Counted from the stretch's first letter, positions 46,133 to 54,489 are shown. The stretch is 64,000 nucleotides of DNA from Devosia sp. Root413D1 (GCF_001425235.1 NZ_LMEA01000001.1:283854-347853), one strand, 5' to 3'. Notes: generated by a model not told the origin, from the letters alone. A program made the numbers and translations.

Positions 46133-46146
46133 TACCAAATATGGTA
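46133..46146. promoter_or_regulatory. Palindromic operator between SDR and MarR genes
   Basis: TACCAAATATGGTA: arms TACCA and TGGTA perfectly complementary with a 4-base centre, in the 84 bases between the divergent SDR and MarR-type genes. Confidence 0.55.
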
Positions 46147-46192
46147 CCACTCAAAATATATGCAAGGGACCAGCTCGTGCTAGGCTGCGATC

Positions 46193-46627
46193 ATGAAACC
46201 CGCACCCGCTGAGCTCGCCGACGACACCTGGCGGCTGATGTTCGATTTCTTCGTCAGCTCCAACCCGCAGCGCAGCGAGAGCCTGCAGCGGCGCGGCCTG
46301 ACGCCCAACGATTCGCGCATCCTCAACAGCCTCGATACGGCAGGCCGCCCGATCGGCGAGCTGGCGCGGCAGTTCAACAGCGACCCCTCGAACACCACCT
46401 GGGTGGTCGATCGGCTGGAGCAGGCTGGCTATGTTGAACGCCGCCCCTCGCCCACCGATCGCCGGGTCAAGCTCGTCGCCCTCACGCCGCTGGGCCTCGA
46501 AACCCAGACTGCGCTGCTGGCCGAGTTCCGCGTGCCACCGCCCGGCCTCGCCGCCCTGAGCAGCGCCGAGCTGGAAACGCTGCATCGCCTGTTCTCAAAG
46601 CTCAACCCATCAACCACCGACAGGTGA
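46193..46627 (+). CDS. MarR family transcriptional regulator
   Basis: A 144-residue regulator. The winged helix is IGELARQFNSDPSNTTWVVD then RLEQAGYVERRPSPTDRRVK, with the D-R-R wing motif. Divergent from the SDR (45305), with a palindrome between, and upstream of an NmrA-like reductase gene after four bases. Confidence 0.9.
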   Translation: MKPAPAELADDTWRLMFDFFVSSNPQRSESLQRRGLTPNDSRILNSLDTAGRPIGELARQFNSDPSNTTWVVDRLEQAGYVERRPSPTDRRVKLVALTPLGLETQTALLAEFRVPPPGLAALSSAELETLHRLFSKLNPSTTDR

Positions 46628-46631
46628 CCTC

Positions 46632-47282
46632 ATGCGCATCATCGTCATTGGCGGCAGTGGCCGCACCGGCATCCTGATTGTCGAAAAGCTGGTCGCCGCC
46701 GGCCACTCGGTGGTCGCCACCATCCGCAACCCCAAACACATGGCCGAGACGGTGAAGCGTGGCGCCGAGACGATCGTGCTCGATCTCGACAAATCGCCGC
46801 TGAGCGATTTCACCACCACCATGAAAGGCGCCGACGCCGTGGTGTTCGCCGCGGGCTCGGCCGCCGGCGAAAGCAGCGCGCTCGATCGCATCGGCACCCG
46901 CCGCACCGTGCATGCCGCCGAGAATGCCGGGGTGAGGCGTTACCTCTCGATCTCCGCCATCGGCGCCAGCACCGGGCTGTCGATCCGCTCGATGGATGAC
47001 GAGATGAAGGACTATTACAAGCAGAAGCGCGCCGCGGCGAAGTTCATCACCGGCTCCAGCCTCGATTGGACCATCCTCGAGCCGGGCGAACTCACCGATG
47101 GCGGCGGCACCGGCAAGGTGCTGCTGAGCCAGCAGGCGATCAACGAGGAGTCGGTGCCGCGCGAGGATGTCGCCGCCGTCACTGTGGCACTGCTCGAAGA
47201 GCCCAAGTCGGCCGGCAAGGTGGTGCAACTTACCCGCGGCACGCAAACCATCGCCACCGCCCTCAAAGCGGCGCTCAGCTGA
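46632..47282 (+). CDS. NAD(P)-binding NmrA/atypical SDR protein
   Basis: A 216-residue atypical SDR. RIIVIGGSGRTGILIVEKLV is the dinucleotide-binding start; it also has ADAVVFAAGSAAGESSALDR, YLSISAIGAS and WTILEPGELTDGGGTGKV. It is probably a flavin reductase or NADPH-sensing family member. It belongs to the MarR operon and overlaps the phosphotransferase by one base (TGATG). Confidence 0.88.
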   Translation: MRIIVIGGSGRTGILIVEKLVAAGHSVVATIRNPKHMAETVKRGAETIVLDLDKSPLSDFTTTMKGADAVVFAAGSAAGESSALDRIGTRRTVHAAENAGVRRYLSISAIGASTGLSIRSMDDEMKDYYKQKRAAAKFITGSSLDWTILEPGELTDGGGTGKVLLSQQAINEESVPREDVAAVTVALLEEPKSAGKVVQLTRGTQTIATALKAALS

Positions 47283-48022
47283 TGGATCAGAAGATCGGCC
47301 CACTGCTCGGCTCCGGCAAGATGGCGGAAGCCTTCCATTACGGCGACCACGTGCTGAAGCTCTATCGCGACCCCACCAATCGCTCGGTGGCCTTCGGCGA
47401 AGCCGCCATCCTCGCCATTGTCGGCGAGCATGGCCTGCCGACCCCGGCGGTGCACGCAGCCGGTCCCTATGCCGGCCGCTGGGGCCTGGTCATGGACCGC
47501 GCCCCGGGCCAGCCGCTGGCCAGCCTCGCCGCCGCCGACCCGGCGCTGCTGCCAGCGGCGCTCGAGGCCATGGTGCAGCTCCACCTCGCTATCCATGCCC
47601 GCACCGAAGTTCGCCTTTCGCCGCTGAAGCCGCGCCTCGCCGACCGCCTCGGCCGCGTCGACCTCGATGCCGCACTGCGTAGCCGCCTGCTGGCGCGGCT
47701 GGCCGAACTGCCCGAAGGCAACCGCCTCTGCCACGGCGATTTCCACCCCTTCAACATCATCGGGCCGCCCGGCGCCGCGATGATCGTCGATTGGCCCGAC
47801 GCCACCTCCGGTCCGCCGGCCGCCGATGTCGCCCGCTCCTACCTCCTGATGCGCCACGGCGCCGGCCACGAGTTGGCCGACGCGTATCTGGCGGGCTATC
47901 TGGCGGCGAGCGAGCTGACTGACGCCGACATCCGTGCCTGGCTGCCGATCATTGCCGCGGCGCGGTTGGCCGAGAACGTGCCGGAGGAGAACGAACGGCT
48001 GCTGGCGCTGGCGCGGGGGTAG
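47282..48022 (+). CDS. Aminoglycoside phosphotransferase-fold kinase
   Basis: A 246-residue kinase-like protein. The nucleotide-loop segment is LGSGKMAEAFHYGDHVLKLY; catalytic HGDFHPFNIIGP and IVDWPDATSGP follow. The substrate is unknown; the fold is shared with choline and homoserine kinases, so a resistance role is not implied. Last gene of the MarR operon; the CCCTCCCC repeat lies 43 bases after it. Confidence 0.85.
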   Translation: MDQKIGPLLGSGKMAEAFHYGDHVLKLYRDPTNRSVAFGEAAILAIVGEHGLPTPAVHAAGPYAGRWGLVMDRAPGQPLASLAAADPALLPAALEAMVQLHLAIHARTEVRLSPLKPRLADRLGRVDLDAALRSRLLARLAELPEGNRLCHGDFHPFNIIGPPGAAMIVDWPDATSGPPAADVARSYLLMRHGAGHELADAYLAGYLAASELTDADIRAWLPIIAAARLAENVPEENERLLALARG

Positions 48023-48064
48023 CTACGGTGCCGCCGACCGGTGCGCGCAATCGCGATGCTAGCG

Positions 48065-48171
48065 GCGATCGCCTCCCTCCCCCTTGAGGGGAGGGAATGA
48101 GGGTGGGGGTGGTTCTGTGATCACCGATGGACCCCCACCCCCAACCCCTGCCCTCAAGGGGGAGGGGAGCA
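48065..48171. repeat. CCCTCCCC palindrome, subfamily with central GTGATCACC, copy 2 (inverted)
   Basis: Reads CCTCCCTCCCCCTTGAGGGG, TGTGATCACCGATGGACCCC and TGCCCTCAAGGGGGAGGGGA. It is the reverse complement of the copy at 44290 over about 105 bases. Confidence 0.85.
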
Positions 48172-48176
48172 GAGCC

Positions 48177-49142
48177 TCACGGCACCACCACCAGCTTCCC
48201 CAGCGCCTGCCCGGCGCCGATCCGTTGAAACGCCGCGGCCGTCTCTGCCAGCGGATAGACCCGGTCGATCGCCGGCGTCACCGCGCCGGCCGCGATCAGC
48301 GCCCCGAGCTCCGTCAACTGCCCGACATCGGGCTGGTGCAGCACCAGCCCGAGCTGCTGCCCGCCAGGCTTCGAGCTCATCGCCCCGAGCGTTGCCACGG
48401 CAAGGATGGTCGGTGTCGTGCCACCCACCACCGCCAGCCGCCCGGTGGGCGTGAGCGTGCGGCGGAACTGCGTCAGCGGCCGCGATGCCACCATGTCGAT
48501 GATCAGGTCGTAGCGCTCGCTGCCCGCGGCAAAGTCCTCGGCGCGATAGTCGATCACCCGCTCCGCCCCCATTGCGCGCATCAGCTGGAGCTTCTCTGCC
48601 CGGTCGACGCCGGTCACGTCAGCGCCGGCGCGCTTTGCCAGCTGGATCGCAAACGTTCCGGCGCCGCCACCCCCGCCATTGATCAGCACCCGGTCCCCGG
48701 CCCGCACCTCGCCCTTCCAGCGCAAGCCCTGCCAGGCCAGCAGCCCTGCCTGCGGCATCGCCGCGGCGGCTTCGAAGCTCACTGGGTCGGGGATCCTGGC
48801 CAGCACCGCTTCCGGCGCCGCGACATACTCGGCAAACCCGCCCCAGTTCGACCCGCTGAGATCACCGAACACCCTGTCGCCAATGGCGAGGCGACTCACC
48901 CCCTCGCCCAGCGCCTCGACGATGCCGGCAACATCGGCGCCGAGGATCGCGTGCTGCGGCCGCCACAACCCGCCCAGCCGCGCGAGGAACGGCTGGCCGC
49001 GTAGGAGGTCCCAATCCCACGAATTGAGCGACGCCGCCTTGACCCGGATCAGCACCTCGCCCGGCCTCGGAACCGGCTGCGCCACCTCGGCGAGCCGCAG
49101 CTGCTCCACCCCGCCATATGCCGAATAGACCACTGCCCGCAT
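48177..49142 (-). CDS. NADP-dependent zinc-independent oxidoreductase (MDR/quinone reductase type)
   Basis: A 321-residue medium-chain dehydrogenase. Start MRAVVYSAYGGVEQLRLAEV; the N-terminal catalytic part has ILGADVAGIVEALGEGVSRL, the nucleotide loop VLINGGGGGAGTFAIQLAKR, and the end GQALGKLVVVP. It lacks the structural zinc cysteine cluster, like quinone oxidoreductases. SD GGGAGG upstream. Divergent from dinB with 105 bases between starts. Confidence 0.9.
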   Translation of the reverse strand: MRAVVYSAYGGVEQLRLAEVAQPVPRPGEVLIRVKAASLNSWDWDLLRGQPFLARLGGLWRPQHAILGADVAGIVEALGEGVSRLAIGDRVFGDLSGSNWGGFAEYVAAPEAVLARIPDPVSFEAAAAMPQAGLLAWQGLRWKGEVRAGDRVLINGGGGGAGTFAIQLAKRAGADVTGVDRAEKLQLMRAMGAERVIDYRAEDFAAGSERYDLIIDMVASRPLTQFRRTLTPTGRLAVVGGTTPTILAVATLGAMSSKPGGQQLGLVLHQPDVGQLTELGALIAAGAVTPAIDRVYPLAETAAAFQRIGAGQALGKLVVVP

Positions 49143-49208
49143 CGCGCCCTCCCGATCCCCCGCAGCACCATCCGCCGCCGGCGAGCCGCTTGACAAGCCC
49201 AACACTTC

Positions 49209-49223
49209 GTTCGCTTTATGTTC
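49209..49223 (+). promoter_or_regulatory. LexA box upstream of dinB
   Basis: GTTC-GCTTTAT-GTTC, an exact GTTC-N7-GTTC direct repeat, the alphaproteobacterial SOS box. It ends 24 bases before the dinB start. Confidence 0.85.
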
Positions 49224-49247
49224 TCATTGCGCCACGGAGAATCCCGG

Positions 49248-50495
49248 ATGGAGCCCGCCGCCACGATCCTCCACGCCGATCTCGATGCCTTCTACGCTTC
49301 GGTCGAGCAGCTGCTGAACCCGGAGTTGCGCGGCAAGCCGATCGCCGTCGGCGGCGGCGTGGTGCTGGCCGCCTCCTACGAGGCCAAGGCCTTCGGCGTG
49401 CACGGCGGCATGTCCGGCTGGGCGGCCAAGGAACTCTGCCCCGAGCTGATCTTCACCGGCGGCCATTTCGAGGAGTACCAGCGGCTGGGCGACGCGGCGA
49501 TCGGCATCCTCGACGACTACACCCCACTGGTCGAGCGCATCTCGATCGACGAAGCCTTTGCCGATGTCGCCGGCTGCGAGCACCTGTTCGGCAGCCCCGA
49601 AACCATTGCCCGCACGGTTCGCGCCCGCGTCCGGGCCGAGCTCGGCCTCCCCATCTCGGTCGGCGTGGCGCGCACCAAGCATCTGGCCAAGATCGCCTCG
49701 CAGGTGGCCAAGCCCGATGGTCTCGTGGTGGTCGATCCGGTGCGCGAGCTCGAGTTCCTGCACCCGCTGCCGGTGAGCCTGATGTGGGGCGTCGGCCCGG
49801 TCACCGAGGGCAAGCTCGAGGACGAGGGCATCCTCACCATCGGCCAGCTGGCCGAACAGCGCACCGAGTGGGTGCAGCATATCCTCGGCCATGCCGCCGG
49901 CGAAAAGCTCAGCGCGCTGGCTTGGAACCGCGACCCGCGCGGCATCGTCACCAACCAGCGCGCCCGCTCCGCCGGGGCCCAGTCGGCGCTCGGCAAAAAG
50001 CCGTTCATCGAACGGATCTACCGGCCGACCCTGCATCACCTCGCCGATCGCATCGCCTCGCGGCTCAGGGTGAAATCCTGGCACGGCCACACCATCACGG
50101 CGCGTGTCCGCTTCCGCGACCTGCGCGCCGTCACCCGCTCGATCACCATCGACCAGCCGATTTCGGCCACTGTGAGCCTCGCCGAGATCGCCGAGGACCT
50201 GGTGCGGGTCGTCCAGGCCGATCACCCCGACGAGCGCACCATCACCCTGCTCGCCATCTCGGTGGCCCAGCTCGAGCGCGATCCGGTGGTGCAGCTCGAA
50301 CTGCCGCTCGACCTCGCCGACGACGCCCGCCGCCCCGGCACCCGGCGCGGCGCCTCGCGCCTTAGCGCCGATCGGGCCATGGACGCCGTCCGCATCCGCT
50401 TCGGCCGCGAAGCCATCGGCTATGCCTCGGCGACGCTCGAGCTCGATCGCTCCGTCCCCGACGCCTTCCGCGGCTTGGCGGAAAAGCCGCTGTAG
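49248..50495 (+). CDS. dinB: DNA polymerase IV
   Basis: A Y-family polymerase of 415 residues for translesion synthesis. Catalytic acids are D11 (HADLDAFYASVEQ) and D101-E102 (ERISIDEAFADV). The palm, thumb and little-finger regions follow (GVGPVTEGKLEDEG; WHGHTITARVRFRD). ATG 49248 is chosen over 49218, because the family begins there and the SOS box overlaps the longer form's upstream region. Confidence 0.95.
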   Translation: MEPAATILHADLDAFYASVEQLLNPELRGKPIAVGGGVVLAASYEAKAFGVHGGMSGWAAKELCPELIFTGGHFEEYQRLGDAAIGILDDYTPLVERISIDEAFADVAGCEHLFGSPETIARTVRARVRAELGLPISVGVARTKHLAKIASQVAKPDGLVVVDPVRELEFLHPLPVSLMWGVGPVTEGKLEDEGILTIGQLAEQRTEWVQHILGHAAGEKLSALAWNRDPRGIVTNQRARSAGAQSALGKKPFIERIYRPTLHHLADRIASRLRVKSWHGHTITARVRFRDLRAVTRSITIDQPISATVSLAEIAEDLVRVVQADHPDERTITLLAISVAQLERDPVVQLELPLDLADDARRPGTRRGASRLSADRAMDAVRIRFGREAIGYASATLELDRSVPDAFRGLAEKPL

Positions 50496-50534
50496 AGAGC
50501 CTCCTGGGTGGTCCCCGATCTTCCCCCACCCACC

Positions 50535-50688
50535 GTGTCACCCCGGCGAAGGCCGGGGCCCATCCTGAGATGTTGCAGTGGGCTGAGGCACTTGCCCCAG
50601 CTTGAGCGCTCTCGAGGAGTCGTATCGAACGAGCAGTGATCCACCCGAAAGCCCTCAGGATGGGCCCCGGCCTTCGCCGGGGTGACCC
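50535..50688. repeat. GTCATCCC/GGGATGAC palindrome, copy 2
   Basis: Left hairpin TGTCACCCCGGCGAAGGCCG then GGGCCCATCCTGAG; right part CTCAGGATGGGCCCCGGCCT then TCGCCGGGGTGAC. The two are complementary over about 30 bases and enclose 85 bases. It fills the 230 bases between dinB and the DHFR-like gene. Confidence 0.85.
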
Positions 50689-50728
50689 TGAGGATGGGGC
50701 AAGCTTGGGTGCCCTCAACCGACGAACT

Positions 50729-51295
50729 CTACACCCTGCGATAGATCAGCTTCATCACCCCGCTGTCGAAGCGTTCGCTGTCGATCAGCTCGATATCGAA
50801 GCGCCGCTCCAGGTTGTCGAGCAACCGCCGGCCCTTGCCGAGGACGATCGGGTGGATCAGCCAGTGATACTCATCGACGAGGCCGAGATTGGTCAGCTGC
50901 TGCACGATGGTGGCGCTGCCATAGGTGAGGATATCACCGCCCGCCCGCGCCTTGAACGCGTTGACCTTGGCCGCATCGAGCTCCCGCCACAGCTCCGAGG
51001 TCGGCCACTTCGCCGCCTGCAGGTTGTGCGAGATCACCACCTTGTGCAGCGCATTGATCCGCTCGGCATAGGTCTTCTCCCACGTCGCGGCATTGGGGTT
51101 AGCGGGAACAGCCGGCCAGTACTGCGCGAAATCCTGATAGGTGCCCTTGCCGAGCAGCAGGCTGCTGGCGCCGTTGACCAGCCCGATCTCGTAACTCGAC
51201 AGCTGGTCGTCGCCGCGGATCCAGTCCATCTCACCCATCGGGCCGGCGATGAAACCGTCGAGGCTGATCCAGTGTGTGCTGATGAGCTTGTTCAT
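50729..51295 (-). CDS. Dihydrofolate reductase family (RibD C-terminal domain) protein
   Basis: A 188-residue protein: THWISLDGFIAGPMGEMDWI at the start, LLLGKGTYQDFAQYWPAVPA and GGDILTYGSATIVQQLTNLG then DEYHWLIHPIVLGKGRRL. The RibD_C family reduces pterin- or deazaflavin-like substrates; the specific one is unknown. Such genes are often controlled by an ArsR-type regulator. Here no regulator is next to it, but an AT-rich tandem palindrome precedes it. Confidence 0.9.
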   Translation of the reverse strand: MNKLISTHWISLDGFIAGPMGEMDWIRGDDQLSSYEIGLVNGASSLLLGKGTYQDFAQYWPAVPANPNAATWEKTYAERINALHKVVISHNLQAAKWPTSELWRELDAAKVNAFKARAGGDILTYGSATIVQQLTNLGLVDEYHWLIHPIVLGKGRRLLDNLERRFDIELIDSERFDSGVMKLIYRRV

Positions 51296-51311
51296 TCACC
51301 TTCTCCGTAAT

Positions 51312-51341
51312 CAACAAGATTGTTAATCAACATAATTGTTG
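51312..51341. promoter_or_regulatory. Tandem palindromic operator upstream of the DHFR-like gene
   Basis: CAACAAGATTGTTA (51312-51325) and CAACATAATTGTTG (51328-51341), both of the form CAACA-N4-TGTTR with 16-base spacing, in the region where the promoter of the minus-strand gene should be. Confidence 0.6.
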
Positions 51342-51436
51342 AGTACGCCGTGAGGCCGGCCCTGTCAAGCGAGGCAGCCGCATTTCCGCCATCCATGCCT
51401 GCGAGCCATTTGCGCCAGGGGTTTTGGGGGATTTCG

Positions 51437-52588
51437 TTGCGCAAACTGCTGATCGCGCTGGTGCTGGTGCTAGGTGGTGCGGTGACGGCCACCTTGGCCT
51501 ATGCCCCTTACCTTCCGCAGCTGGTCGCCGAGGGCGTGCCGCCGCTCATCTGGCCGGCGCCCGGGCACTTCGCCAGCATCGAGGGCGCCGCAACGCCGCG
51601 TGATCTGCACGTCGCCGAAGCAGCCAGCACCCGTCCATTGCAACCCGACCTCGAGGCCGCCTTCACCGAGAAGCGCGGCAAGGCCCTGCTCGTCGCCCGC
51701 GCCAGCCGGCTCGAACTCGAGCACTACGCGCCAGGTCTCACTGCCGAAACCCGCTTCAACTCGTTCTCGATGGCCAAAAGCCTCGTCGGTGCGCTGATCT
51801 ACAAGGCGCTGGCCGAAGGTCGGCTGCAGAGCCTCGACCAGACCTTGGGCGAGCTCCTGCCCGATGATCGTGGCCTTGCCGGCGTCACGCTACGCGCCCT
51901 GCTGGCGATGCGCAGCGGCATCGCCTTCGACCATGGCGAGGGCAAAGCCGGCGCCGTCAGCGGCGACAAGACCGTCGATACTTCAGCCAACCCGTTCGGC
52001 CCGCTGGCGCGGCTGCATTTCCTCGGGCTCGGCGCCATCGAGGGCGGCCTCGTCACCGACGCCAAAACTGCGTCCGAGTTCAACTACCAGAACGTCAACA
52101 CCGCGCTGCTCGGCGAGGTGCTCGAAACTGTCTACGGACAGGGCCTCGAACACCTGCTGGCCGAAAAGCTCTGGCGCCCGGCCGGCGCGGCGTCCGCCGC
52201 CTGGCGCCAGCCGGCTGCGGGCGCCCCGGTTTCCGCCTATTGCTGCATCTACGCCGCGGCGCGCGACTGGATCCGCATCGGCCAGTACCTGGTGGAGAAC
52301 GGCACGCCGGAAGCGCCCTTCCTCCCCGCCCCGCTGTGGCGCGAGTTCCTCGGGCTCGATGTCGGCACTGCCGAGCGGCTCAAAGACCATTATGGCCAGC
52401 ACCTGCGCCAGAACGTCCTCGATCGCGCCGGCCAGGCGCTGCAGGGCCCGTTCACCTACCTGATGGGCCAGGGCGGCCAGGTGCTCTACCTGCTCCCCGA
52501 ACAGCAACTGGTGGTCTATCGGGCCGGCGAAACCGTGCAACTGCTGCACTCGACGCTGTACGGCGCCTGGAACAGCATTTCGCGGTAG
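51437..52588 (+). CDS. Serine hydrolase of the beta-lactamase / penicillin-binding class C fold
   Basis: A 383-residue exported serine hydrolase. It has an N-terminal membrane segment (LLIALVLVLGGAVTATLAYA), the SxxK motif S111-MAK, the YxN motif FNYQNVN, and a glycine-rich KTG-equivalent further on. Start TTG 51437 has GGGGG nine bases before; ATG 51395 is the alternative. The active-site layout resembles esterases such as 6-aminohexanoate-dimer hydrolase. A resistance function is not implied. Confidence 0.85.
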   Translation: MRKLLIALVLVLGGAVTATLAYAPYLPQLVAEGVPPLIWPAPGHFASIEGAATPRDLHVAEAASTRPLQPDLEAAFTEKRGKALLVARASRLELEHYAPGLTAETRFNSFSMAKSLVGALIYKALAEGRLQSLDQTLGELLPDDRGLAGVTLRALLAMRSGIAFDHGEGKAGAVSGDKTVDTSANPFGPLARLHFLGLGAIEGGLVTDAKTASEFNYQNVNTALLGEVLETVYGQGLEHLLAEKLWRPAGAASAAWRQPAAGAPVSAYCCIYAAARDWIRIGQYLVENGTPEAPFLPAPLWREFLGLDVGTAERLKDHYGQHLRQNVLDRAGQALQGPFTYLMGQGGQVLYLLPEQQLVVYRAGETVQLLHSTLYGAWNSISR

Positions 52589-52632
52589 GCTGGCCACCTC
52601 TCCGTTGGGTGCACGATACGCTCCACACACTC

Positions 52633-52718
52633 GGTGTCATCCCCGACAAAGCAGGGGACCCAACTCACCGTCCCCACCAGCCGATAGATGGGTCCCAGCT
52701 TTCGCTGGGATGACACCC
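52633..52718. repeat. GTCATCCC/GGGATGAC palindrome, copy 3 (short)
   Basis: GGTGTCATCCCCGACAAAGC and GCTTTCGCTGGGATGACACC frame a short centre. It lies between the serine hydrolase and the convergent ECF sigma gene and may terminate both. Confidence 0.8.
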
Positions 52719-52759
52719 GGGGAGGAGGCGAGGTTGTGGGCCACCGCATTCGAAAGCGA

Positions 52760-53455
52760 TCAAGCCCCGCGCAGCACCGCGATCACCCGGTCCGCCATGT
52801 TGGCGCAACGTGCCCCATCGAACGGATAGAGCTCGGCGAACGAGCCGCGCAGTTGCTCTTCCAGCACCACGCGCAGCATGCGCCGCGCCCGGTGCAGCCG
52901 GGTCTTCACCGTCTCGGGCTTGATACTGAGGTGCTCCGCAGTTTCCTCGGTGCTGAGCCCTTCGACGTCGCGCAGGACGAACACCGTGCGGAATCCCTCG
53001 GGCAGGCCGTCGATGGCGGTCTCGAGCAGTTGGCGCATCTCGGATCGGGCAGCCTCCATATCGGCGGGGAGCGGGGCGAGCGACAGCGGGAACAGCGACA
53101 CCAGGCCCGCATCAGCGCTCACCGCCTGGTCGAGCGCGTCGAGCGCGCTGCTGGGCTTCCGCCGCCTTACCCGCGACACCGCCTCGTTGAGCGCGATGCG
53201 TGTCAGCCAGGTGGAAAAGCTGGCCTCGCCGCGAAAGCTCGCGAGCGCGGTGAAGGCCTTCACATAGGTCTCCTGCACCACGTCTTCGGCTTCGCCGTCA
53301 TTGCGCAAAACGCTCCGCGCCGCGCGGAACAGCCGCTGGTTGTTGCGCTCGATCAAGAGGCGTATGGCGTTCTCGCCACCCTGCCGCGCCAGCTCCACCA
53401 GCTCGGCCTCGCTCAGCGCCCGCACTTCGCTCCGTTGTTTCAGCACCGTCAGCAT
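52760..53455 (-). CDS. ECF RNA polymerase sigma factor
   Basis: A 231-residue ECF sigma factor. Region 2 reads RLFRAARSVLRNDGEAEDVV then QETYVKAFTALASFRGEASF; region 4 reads LPEGFRTVFVLRDVEGLSTE then ETAEHLSIKPETVKTRLHRA. A 40-residue acidic linker lies between. It is the last gene of the exported protein - cupredoxin - sigma operon. No anti-sigma gene is adjacent. Confidence 0.9.
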   Translation of the reverse strand: MLTVLKQRSEVRALSEAELVELARQGGENAIRLLIERNNQRLFRAARSVLRNDGEAEDVVQETYVKAFTALASFRGEASFSTWLTRIALNEAVSRVRRRKPSSALDALDQAVSADAGLVSLFPLSLAPLPADMEAARSEMRQLLETAIDGLPEGFRTVFVLRDVEGLSTEETAEHLSIKPETVKTRLHRARRMLRVVLEEQLRGSFAELYPFDGARCANMADRVIAVLRGA

Positions 53456-53468
53456 GTGCGCTTCTCCC

Positions 53469-53999
53469 CTATTCGCGGTGCACCACAGCGGCGGCGATGA
53501 TCGCCGCGACGTCCGGGAACCCGGCCAGCGCGACCTGTGGCAACTCGGTCAGCGCGGCCCCGGCATTGGCATAGTCGGCGGCGCTAGCGCTCGGCGTGCC
53601 GACGACGACGCGGCCGACCATCCCGGCATGCTCGTGCGGCACGCAGTAGTAATCATAGACCCCGGGGACGCTCAGCGTCAGCGAGAACGATTCGTCCGGC
53701 AGCAGGTAGTCCGAGTCCCAGGGCGTCGCCGCCTCGGGGATGCGCCGCGGCCGATCGAACAGGCTCGGGTGATAGCTCGTCACCGTGTGCGAATTGCCGG
53801 GGTCACGGTTGGTCCAGCGAATCGTCTGGCCTGGCTGCACCAGGATCCCGACCGGATCGAACCACACCTGCGAGCCGTCCGGCGTCCCCTGCATGACGAT
53901 CTCCACCGCCCCTGCCGCCAGCACCGGCGATGGTCGCAGCAGCACGGCGGCGAGGAGACCCCCGCCGGCTTGCAGCGCCTGTCTGCGCGTCGCGATCAT
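53469..53999 (-). CDS. Cupredoxin (plastocyanin-like) with twin-arginine signal
   Basis: A 176-residue copper protein. Twin-arginine-like signal (ATRRQALQAGGGLLAAVLLR); copper ligands H71 (GNSHTVTSYH), C119, H122 and M127 in YYCVPHEHAGMVGRVVV. The extra residues at the C-terminus (about 40) are not part of the fold. It overlaps the preceding exported-protein gene by four bases (ATGA), and the sigma gene follows after 13 bases. Confidence 0.9.
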   Translation of the reverse strand: MIATRRQALQAGGGLLAAVLLRPSPVLAAGAVEIVMQGTPDGSQVWFDPVGILVQPGQTIRWTNRDPGNSHTVTSYHPSLFDRPRRIPEAATPWDSDYLLPDESFSLTLSVPGVYDYYCVPHEHAGMVGRVVVGTPSASAADYANAGAALTELPQVALAGFPDVAAIIAAAVVHRE

Positions 54000-54418
54000 T
54001 GCGCCACCCGCGCCTCGCCGGCCACCGGCACATGCCACAGCACGACGTGCACATGCGGCTCCTCGACGCCGGGATGCCCGGCATTGAAATAGACATCGAC
54101 GTGATCGACATTGCCGCCTGGCGCTGCCAGGTCGTCGAAGCGCTTGTCCGGATTGAGGTCCTTGATCGGCAGCATGTAGATGGTGCTGACCAGCTTGCCA
54201 TCATGGTCGTAGGCGAGGAACGGGCCGGCCGGCAGCGACGCCGGATCGACATAGAGCTGCCCCATGCCGGGCAGGAAGTCGGGCAGCTTGACCAGCGAAC
54301 TGACGGCCTTGAAGGCGCCTGATGGCGGCGACTTGGCGATCTCGGTGGGCACATCATGCGCCAGCACCGGCAGCGTGCCGGCGAGCGTCAGGGCGAGAAC
54401 GAGCGGCAGGATCTTCAT
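53996..54418 (-). CDS. Exported histidine-rich protein of the cupredoxin operon
   Basis: A 140-residue exported protein with signal peptide MKILPLVLALTLAGTLPVLA. The mature part has LPGMGQLYVDPASLPAGPFL then AYDHDGKLV, and the C-terminal HVDVYFNAGHPGVEEPHVHV and VLWHVP, with several His that could bind a metal. It may be related to DUF5602/TTHB210-type proteins, but that is only a pattern guess. Start ATG 54418 has GGAG six bases upstream. Confidence 0.7.
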   Translation of the reverse strand: MKILPLVLALTLAGTLPVLAHDVPTEIAKSPPSGAFKAVSSLVKLPDFLPGMGQLYVDPASLPAGPFLAYDHDGKLVSTIYMLPIKDLNPDKRFDDLAAPGGNVDHVDVYFNAGHPGVEEPHVHVVLWHVPVAGEARVAQ

Positions 54419-54478
54419 GGTGAACTCCATCATCGGCGCGCCTCGGTGGCGCGTCGAACATTGGAGTGGAGCGGCAGG

Positions 54479-54489
54479 AAAAGGTTCCC
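54479..54489 (-). promoter_or_regulatory. Possible ECF -35 element of the cupredoxin operon
   Basis: GGGAACCTTTT on the minus strand, 61 bases before the exported-protein start. The core GGAAC is the usual -35 of many ECF promoters. No convincing -10 could be fixed, so this is weak. Confidence 0.3.
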
